Source: Pseudomonadota bacterium (lineage in GTDB: Bacteria > Desulfobacterota > Desulfobulbia > Desulfobulbales > Desulfobulbaceae). From it: 8,772 nt of DNA. The stretch spans positions 1 through 8,772 of the forward strand of contig WQUH01000270.1 in the NCBI GenBank assembly GCA_009782165.1, in the 5' to 3' direction. Under the pieces are notes generated by a model that saw only the letters and a list, made by a program, of their open reading frames with translations, ran no database searches and had not been told where the DNA came from. Every line of letters starts with the position of its first letter. Position 1 is the stretch's first letter. The translations under genes and the position numbers were made by a program. Of this stretch, positions 5,580 to 8,772 are shown piece after piece.

Positions 5580-8174
5580 ATGGCTATAGGCTCTCAACAA
5601 CAGGTAGCTGAGGATTATGAGCAACTCAAGGAAGTCCTTGAGTTGTATCCCAACATCTCCATCGTCAGAACCGAGGGCCAGCCCCCCGCCAATTACGAAA
5701 TTGAATATCACCTCCGCGGCTATATCAAGGAAGACGACAACAGTGTCGGGATCGGCCAGACCCATCGGGTCCAGCTCAGCCTCCCCTTCGGCTACCCTCA
5801 CTTCGCTCCGATCGCCAAGCCTCTGACCCCCATTTTTCACCCCGATTTCGATCCCGCCGCCATTCGTTTGGCCGACCGCTGGCAGCAAAATCCATCCTTG
5901 CCCGAGTTGGTGCTGCATATTGGCGAGATGATTTGCGGCCTCGTGTACAACCTCGAAGATCCGTTCAATCAAGAGGCCGCCGATTGGTATAAACTCCGAC
6001 AGGACCAACTGCCGCTCGACACCCTCAGTGTTGCCGATATCGAACCGATAGACATTCATCTTCCCGACCTGCTGGATGATAAGGATGTGGTGGATGAGGC
6101 GGAGGATGAGGCGGAGGATGAGGCGGAGGATGAGGCTAAGGCCGAATATAAGGCTGAAGCGGAGTATAAGGCTGGGACTAAGTATACGGCTGGGGCGGAG
6201 TATAGGGCTGAGGCGGAGTATAAGACCAAGGCGGAGTATACGGCTGAAGCGGGGTATAAGGCTGAGGCCAGGGACGAGGATGAGGTCGAAGACGAGGACG
6301 ATGATCTCTTCAGCTCGCTCAGGCTGGAACGAGATTGTTTGCCCGATGGCCAGAACCCGGCCGACAGCGCCAGTGTTCACCGCATCCGCACGCTGGTCGA
6401 CGAGAACCACATCTTTACCGCCAACAGGATGATGTCCGAGTTGCCCGAGGACACCCCCTTTCCCGACCGGGAGGAGATCCAACTGCGTATCGCCAAGGTT
6501 CTCCGCAAAAGCGACCAGTTGTTCCAACTGGCGGAACAACTCGAGTCGACAGCCAAATTTGGCGAGGCAATGGAGGTGGCGGACATTCTCCAGAACCTCG
6601 CCGCCGATGTGCCAGGTGTTGATATACTCAAAGCCAGACTGCAGCATGCCATGCAACTGGCGCCGTCGACAGCGGGCAGGCTCGGCAGGCGGGCGGCGAC
6701 GCCGGAGGAGCGGGCATCTTCGCCCCTGTCGCCCTCCATCAAGATGCCGGGCAAACCCTTGGCCTGGCTCAGCGCCTTTTCCAGACCCATCATGGCGGCC
6801 ATTCTGATCCTGGCCATCGCCATCCTGACCATCTCCCTGTATTTCAAGGACCAGAACACCCTCAGCCAATCGCAGGCCAACGTGCTCAAAGGGAAGATGC
6901 TCATCGAGAAAAAACAGTTCGATCAGGCGGCCGAGACCCTGGAAGAGGCAAAAGCCATTTTGTCCGATCTGTCTGTCCTGCGTTTTCGCAAGAGTTCCCA
7001 GGAACAGGCCGTCGATGCCCTGATCTCCTCCACCGAGTTGCAGGAGGGCTTGCAGGGCCGCGTGCTGTATCAGGGAGAGTATATCCCGACCGGCGATGCC
7101 GTCGCCTCGGAGGAATTGGCGGTGCTGGCCGACCAGGCGCAATCGCTTGCCGGCCAGAACAAGATCGTTGAGGCGCTCGGCCTCTACCGTCAGGCCCTGA
7201 AATTTGCCACCGACCGCAACCTCAGTAAGCAGCAGGCAGCGCTCAACGAAATGATCCAATCGCTGGAGTTGCGGCAGGCCCTTGCCACCGCCGAAAAAGC
7301 GGAGCAGGGCAAAAACTGGGACGAGGCCGCGAGCGCCTACCGCAAGGCATTGACGCTTTCCGGCAAGATGATGAGTCTGGGGACGACGAGCGACATCACC
7401 AGCCGAATGACGGCCGCCACCTTCCGCCACGAGCTCGACCAGTCCAAAAAGGCCTTCACCCAGTCACAGTGGCGGGATACCATCAAATACCTCGAACAGG
7501 CGCAGCAGGCCATCGATGCCAATCCCAGCGTGGTGAGCGACAAGGAACGTCAGGATCTGCACCGGCTTCTGATCAATTCCCGGCTGTATCTCATGCTGTC
7601 CACAGCCCGGGAGGCATTTCAGCAAAAGAATTGGGCCCTGGCCATAGACGAGTATCAGAACGCCCTGAATGTCTTGGCCAGCGCCCCGGGAACCGCGGAG
7701 AATCTCCATGGCGAGTCGGTCAGTAAAATCGAAAAGACCCTCCTCATGGTGAAAATCGCCCAGATTCAGGACCAGATCGTCGTGACCGAGGGCAAAGAAG
7801 ATCCGGCCAGGATTCTCGACCGTTACCGGGATATTCAGCGACTGATCAAAGAAAGCGCATACCAGGATGACTCTGCGGTCAAAAATGTCGCGCAGAAAAT
7901 CGCCGAAAAAGCGGACAAACAGCAGGAGTTGCTCATCCAGCGCGAGAAGATTGCCTGGCTGGAAGAACATTTTGAAGAAATTTTCCGCGCCAATTTCCCG
8001 ACCTTCAAGGGCTCCAAGATTTCTCAGCCCAAGGCCGTGTTCCTGAGAAAAGTCGGTGGGCGTCTGGTCTTTACCCTGACCTGCCTGGAGCGGAGTCCGG
8101 GAAGCTCGTCAAAATTGGAATTGAATTACCAGTTCGATCCTGCCAACGGCAGATGGTCGACATACAATGACTGA
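5580..8174 (+). CDS. Membrane protein: E2/UEV-like domain, acidic repeat linker, TM, TPR-like repeats
   Basis: An 864-residue protein I cannot name as a known gene. Residues 1-137 resemble a ubiquitin-conjugating (UBC) fold: helix about 6-23, strands about 39-68, a YPHFAP turn (72-77), TPIFHPDF (83-90), W101, a helix about 108-121 and PFNQEAADWY (128-137), like the PLN-EAA end of E2s. The usual catalytic Cys is replaced (I95-R96-L97 where E2s have I-C-L) and HPN is HPD, so conjugating activity is unlikely. Residues 138-246 are an acidic linker with DEAE and AEYKAE-like repeats. About 262-362 is helical, then a Pro/Arg-rich stretch and one TM (403-422). TPR-like hairpins lie near 431-465, 512-545, 564-596, 615-648 and 669-702, and a C-terminal domain near 790-864. 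Basic residues before the TM suggest the N-terminus is cytoplasmic. AGGT at 5570-5573 is a modest ribosome binding site. An RWD domain is the main alternative for the N-terminus. Confidence 0.85.
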   Translation: MAIGSQQQVAEDYEQLKEVLELYPNISIVRTEGQPPANYEIEYHLRGYIKEDDNSVGIGQTHRVQLSLPFGYPHFAPIAKPLTPIFHPDFDPAAIRLADRWQQNPSLPELVLHIGEMICGLVYNLEDPFNQEAADWYKLRQDQLPLDTLSVADIEPIDIHLPDLLDDKDVVDEAEDEAEDEAEDEAKAEYKAEAEYKAGTKYTAGAEYRAEAEYKTKAEYTAEAGYKAEARDEDEVEDEDDDLFSSLRLERDCLPDGQNPADSASVHRIRTLVDENHIFTANRMMSELPEDTPFPDREEIQLRIAKVLRKSDQLFQLAEQLESTAKFGEAMEVADILQNLAADVPGVDILKARLQHAMQLAPSTAGRLGRRAATPEERASSPLSPSIKMPGKPLAWLSAFSRPIMAAILILAIAILTISLYFKDQNTLSQSQANVLKGKMLIEKKQFDQAAETLEEAKAILSDLSVLRFRKSSQEQAVDALISSTELQEGLQGRVLYQGEYIPTGDAVASEELAVLADQAQSLAGQNKIVEALGLYRQALKFATDRNLSKQQAALNEMIQSLELRQALATAEKAEQGKNWDEAASAYRKALTLSGKMMSLGTTSDITSRMTAATFRHELDQSKKAFTQSQWRDTIKYLEQAQQAIDANPSVVSDKERQDLHRLLINSRLYLMLSTAREAFQQKNWALAIDEYQNALNVLASAPGTAENLHGESVSKIEKTLLMVKIAQIQDQIVVTEGKEDPARILDRYRDIQRLIKESAYQDDSAVKNVAQKIAEKADKQQELLIQREKIAWLEEHFEEIFRANFPTFKGSKISQPKAVFLRKVGGRLVFTLTCLERSPGSSSKLELNYQFDPANGRWSTYND
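6093..6140 (+). repeat. 12-bp in-frame tandem repeat coding for DEAE
   Basis: Three perfect copies of GATGAGGCGGAG at 6093, 6105 and 6117, then a fourth changed at two bases (6129-6140). Each unit codes for D-E-A-E, giving a run of strong negative charge at residues 172-187 of the E2-like membrane protein. Perfect identity of the copies implies recent duplication by slippage, and copy changes keep the frame. Confidence 0.9.
6141..6266 (+). repeat. 18-bp in-frame tandem repeat, seven units, AEYKAE-like hexapeptide
   Basis: Seven units of 18 bases start at 6141, 6159, 6177, 6195, 6213, 6231 and 6249. The consensus is GCGGAGTATAAGGCTGAG, with one to a few differences per unit. They encode AEYKAE, AEYKAG, TKYTAG, AEYRAE, AEYKTK, AEYTAE and AGYKAE (residues 188-229), so a tyrosine is fixed every six residues. 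The array directly abuts the 12-bp array and shares GCGGAG with it, suggesting one grew from the other. Unit length is a multiple of three, so gain or loss of units alters linker length without breaking the gene. Confidence 0.92.
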
Positions 8175-8178
8175 GCCG

Positions 8179-8196
8179 GCTGCACGGCTGTGCGGC
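8179..8196 (+). terminator. Weak hairpin in the convergent gap after the E2-like gene
   Basis: GCTGCAC (8179-8185) can pair with GTGCGGC (8190-8196) with one G-T pair around a 4-base loop, 5 bases after the stop codon. No T-tract follows, so it is not a classical intrinsic terminator. The 82-base gap to the facing ychF gene holds nothing else I can name. Confidence 0.2.
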
Positions 8197-8256
8197 GCCT
8201 TGACGTTCGCCCCGTGATAACGCCTGGCGGAAGCGGCATGGCGCCGCGAATCGGCA

Positions 8257-8772
8257 TCAGATGTTGAACCGGATATTGAGGATGTCGCCGTCGGCAACCA
8301 CATAGTCCTTGCCCTGCACGTACAGTTTGCCCGCCTTTTTCAGTTCCGCTTCGCTGCCCAGAGCGACCAGCTCGTCGTACTTCATCACCTCGGCGCGGAT
8401 GAACCCCTTCTGCAGGTCGGTATGGATGACGCCCGCCGCCGCCGGAGCGGAGGCATTGATCCGCGCCAGCCACTGGTGCACCTCGTCCTTGCCGACGGTG
8501 AAAAACGAGATGCGGCCCAGCGCCTTGAGACAGAGCGAGGTCAGCACCTCCAGGGCCGGCTGCCCGATGCCGAGGTCGCGCCGGAACTCCTGCCGTTCCT
8601 CTTCGTTGTCCAGCAAAACGATTTCAGCCTCGACCTTGGCGGACACGACCATCGCCTCCATCCTGCCGGCAGCGCACAGATCGCGCGCCTGGGCGAGCAA
8701 GGCAGCGTCGCCCGCCTGCCCTTCGCCGACATTGAACACCAGGATCATGGCCTTGCGGGTGATCAGGGGGTA
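8257..8772 (-). CDS. ychF: Redox-regulated ATPase/GTPase YchF (Ola1 family), C-terminal part
   Basis: The 3' part of ychF, about 171 residues, open to the window edge; the G-domain P-loop and most of the nucleotide-binding half are outside. YchF is a universally conserved Obg-family P-loop protein that prefers ATP, associates with ribosomes and is linked to stress responses. Visible here are a short end of the G domain (ITRKAMILVFNVGE), helical segments, and the C-terminal TGS domain with its highly conserved run: FFTVGKDEVHQW, APAAAGVIHTD, KGFIRAEVMKYDEL, GKLYVQGKDYVVADGD and the terminal ILNIRFNI. The end of the protein agrees with the family's usual C-terminus, so the TGA at 8257-8259 is the true stop. 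The internal Met at 8748 is not the start: the frame continues upstream through the ITRKA segment typical of the family. It converges on the E2-like gene. Confidence 0.95.
   Translation of the reverse strand, partial: YPLITRKAMILVFNVGEGQAGDAALLAQARDLCAAGRMEAMVVSAKVEAEIVLLDNEEERQEFRRDLGIGQPALEVLTSLCLKALGRISFFTVGKDEVHQWLARINASAPAAAGVIHTDLQKGFIRAEVMKYDELVALGSEAELKKAGKLYVQGKDYVVADGDILNIRFNI

Noticed and set aside
6076..6432. Arginine-rich + strand frame with periodic RRM and SIRL repeats
   Set aside because: It is the tandem repeat array read one frame off; the in-frame translation has domains on both sides.
5517..7430. 637-codon - strand frame across the E2-like gene
   Set aside because: An antisense shadow kept open by GC-rich codons and by the tandem repeats, which read as a meaningless leucine/isoleucine/arginine periodic stretch on that strand.
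5580..8174. A complete bacterial ubiquitin-like conjugation operon around the E2-like gene
   Set aside because: No E1-like, ubiquitin-like or JAB-peptidase gene is present within the window, and the domain lacks the catalytic cysteine, so a conjugation system is not supported.
8233..8247. GCGGC/GCCGC inverted repeat downstream of ychF as a - strand terminator
   Set aside because: Only a 5-bp stem with a 5-base loop and no clear T-run after it; too common in GC-rich DNA to call.

Overview
The window is ordinary, dense, GC-rich bacterial chromosome. Protein style (a fused SecDF, a YkgJ-type cysteine-cluster protein, a DUF4388/PATAN protein, an Ola1/YchF GTPase) suggests a deltaproteobacterium (Desulfobacterota), perhaps of the Desulfobulbales. 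That placement is an inference from recognised families, not from a marker gene. There are no RNA genes, insertion sequences, CRISPR arrays or phage genes.

Layout. Positions 18-4668 hold four genes on the + strand that look like one operon: secDF (membrane-embedded protein export motor), a YkgJ-family Cys-cluster protein (overlapping secDF by 4 bases, ATGA), an HD-domain phosphohydrolase (10 bases later) and a HAD-family phosphatase (25 bases later). A convergent - strand gene, 4687-5319, encodes a two-part protein: a cysteine-containing N-terminal module and a C-terminal DUF4388 (PATAN-like) domain. It has its own plausible sigma70-type promoter at 5357-5385. About 260 bases separate it from the divergent gene at 5580-8174, which has a good promoter candidate at 5445-5473. 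The - strand 3' part of ychF occupies 8257-8772 and runs off the window.

The most interesting gene is 5580-8174 (864 aa). Its first ~137 residues look like a ubiquitin-conjugating E2 (UBC) fold: an N-terminal helix, a YP..P segment, an HP motif, a Trp, and a 'PFNQEAA' C-terminal helix start. The residue expected to be the catalytic cysteine is Arg/Leu, and the HPN motif is HPD, so it resembles an inactive E2 variant (UEV). A long acidic linker follows, built from two DNA tandem repeats: 12-bp units, then seven 18-bp units coding for an A-E-Y-K-A-E-like hexapeptide. After that come a helical region, one transmembrane helix (403-422), about five TPR-like helical hairpins and a C-terminal domain. 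The predicted topology puts the E2-like part in the cytoplasm and the TPR part outside the inner membrane. No E1, ubiquitin-like protein or JAB peptidase is encoded next to it here, so a conjugation pathway cannot be claimed; a membrane-anchored binding or scaffold role fits better.

The housekeeping operon and ychF are conventional. The accessory interest lies in 4687-8174.
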